From the NCBI RefSeq assembly GCF_050948215.1, contig NW_027488642.1, positions 310,001-374,000 on the forward strand: a DNA stretch of 64,000 nucleotides, in the 5' to 3' direction. The notes below the pieces were generated by a model. The model worked only from the letters and a program-made list of their open reading frames with translations. It ran no database searches and had not been told where the DNA came from. Source of the stretch: Halictus rubicundus. Lineage: Eukaryota > Arthropoda > Insecta > Hymenoptera > Halictidae. This document shows positions 62,967-64,000 of the stretch, piece by piece. The translations under genes were made by a program, and so were the position numbers. Within the stretch, counting starts at the first letter, position 1, and each line of letters begins with the position of its first letter.

Positions 62967-64000
62967 CCTCTATCCTATCCTATCCTCTATCCTATCCTAT
63001 CCTCTATCCTATCCTATCCTCTATCCTATCCTATCCTCTATCCTATCCTATCCTCTATCCTATCCTATCCTCTATCCTATCCTATGCTCTATCCTATCCT
63101 ATCTTCTATCCTATCCTATCCTCTATCCTATCAAATCCCCTATCCTATCCTCTATCCCATCCTATCCTGTATCCTATCCAATCCTCAATCCTATCCTATC
63201 ATCTATCCTCTATCCTATCCAATCCTCTATCCTATCCATTCCTCTGTCCTATCATATCCTCTATCCTATAATATCCTCTATCCTATCCTATCCTCTATAC
63301 TATCCTATCCTCTATCCTATCAAATCCCCTATCCTATCATCTATCCCATCGTATCCTGTATCCTATCCAATCCTCAATCCTATCCTATCATCTATCCTCT
63401 ATCCTATCCAATCCTCTATCCTATCCATTCCTCTGTCCTATCATATCCTCTATCCTATAATATCCTCTATCCTATCCTATTCTCTATCGAATCCTCTATC
63501 CTATCCTATCCTCTATCCTATCCTATCCTCTATCCTATCCTATCCTCTATCCTATCCTATCCTCTATCCTATCCTATCCTCTATCCTATCCTATGCTCTA
63601 TCCTATCCTATCTTCTATCCTATCCTATCCTCTATCCTATCAAATCCCCTATCCTATCCTCTATCCCATCCTATCCTGTATCCTATCCAATCCTCAATCC
63701 TATCCTATCACCTATCCTCTATCCTATCCAATCCTCTATCCTATCCATTCCTCTGTCCTATGATATCCTCTATACTATAATATCCTCTATCCTATCCTAT
63801 CCTCTATCCTATCCTATCCTCTATCCTATACTATCCTCTATACTATCCAATCCTCTAACCTATCCATTCCTCTGTCCTATCATATCCTCTATCCTATAAT
63901 ATCCTCTATCCTATCCTATTCTCTATCCAATCCTCTATCCTATCCTATCCTCTATCCTATCCTATCCTCTATCCTATCCTATCCTCTATCCTATCCTATC
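62967..64000. repeat. B-type satellite, right window edge
   Basis: The array continues to the end of the window and repeats 59,781-60,814 at +3,186. The array is therefore not finished at the right edge. Confidence 0.93.

Larger units (their letters stand above)
61876..64000. repeat. 3,186-bp-period duplication, copy 2 (visible part)
   Basis: Second member of the 3,186-bp duplication. It runs off the window, so further copies may lie to the right. Confidence 0.88.

Noticed and set aside
1..64000. Canonical telomere array
   Set aside because: No run of TTAGG, TTAGGG or their complements is present; CCTAACC occurs only as an isolated variant of the satellite. Only a relationship to a telomere-like repeat is proposed.

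Overview
The window is almost entirely one very large short-period satellite array, interrupted by three transposable-element insertions. There is no host protein-coding gene, tRNA, rRNA or CRISPR array that I can support. Satellite DNA at this scale, a 5'-truncated R1-clade non-LTR retrotransposon with a poly(A) tail, and an LTR with a eukaryotic AATAAA signal all indicate a eukaryote. The R1-type element points to an arthropod, most likely an insect; the species cannot be named from this sequence.

The basic unit is 17 bp, CTATCCTATCCTATCCT on the + strand. It is a 7-mer (TCTATCC) plus two 5-mers (TATCC), and reads ATAGG-ATAGG-ATAGAGG on the - strand. Shorter 12-bp (7+5) and 7-bp forms are mixed in. 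The + strand is nearly free of G. The pentamer ATAGG differs by one base from the canonical arthropod telomere repeat TTAGG.

Layout by variant signature: HOR-A domains (about 1-5,420, 7,115-18,950, 32,800-35,000 and 41,180-50,250) carry a recurring ~112-bp module with CATC, CAAATCCCC, TCGTATCC and TCTTC variants, sometimes spaced ~480 bp. C-type domains (about 5,200-7,115, 18,950-22,250, 26,400-28,600 and 35,000-39,055) carry a ~820-bp landmark block found five times. A D domain (39,248-41,184) is a 1,061-bp-period duplication. B domains (about 50,250-56,429 and all satellite to the right of it) carry the CCATTCCTCTGTCC signature. On top of this lie larger duplications: a 6.38-kb tandem duplication (about 20.0-32.8 kb), a 2,501-bp one (44.4-48 kb), and a 3,186-bp one (58.7-64 kb).

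The insertions are in the right-hand B domains. An R1-clade retrotransposon fragment (56,430-57,940, - strand) keeps an open C-terminal reading frame. A solo LTR (58,957-59,775) with a CCTAT target duplication was copied with its flanking satellite to 62,143-62,961, with one base difference seen by eye. The LTR has its own internal structure: four dyad-symmetric U3 repeats, an inverted pair of CArG/TATA-like boxes and a poly(A) signal.

The long + strand open frames, up to about 3,000 codons, are artefacts of a repeat unit that has no stop codon and whose length is not a multiple of 3. They are not annotated as genes.
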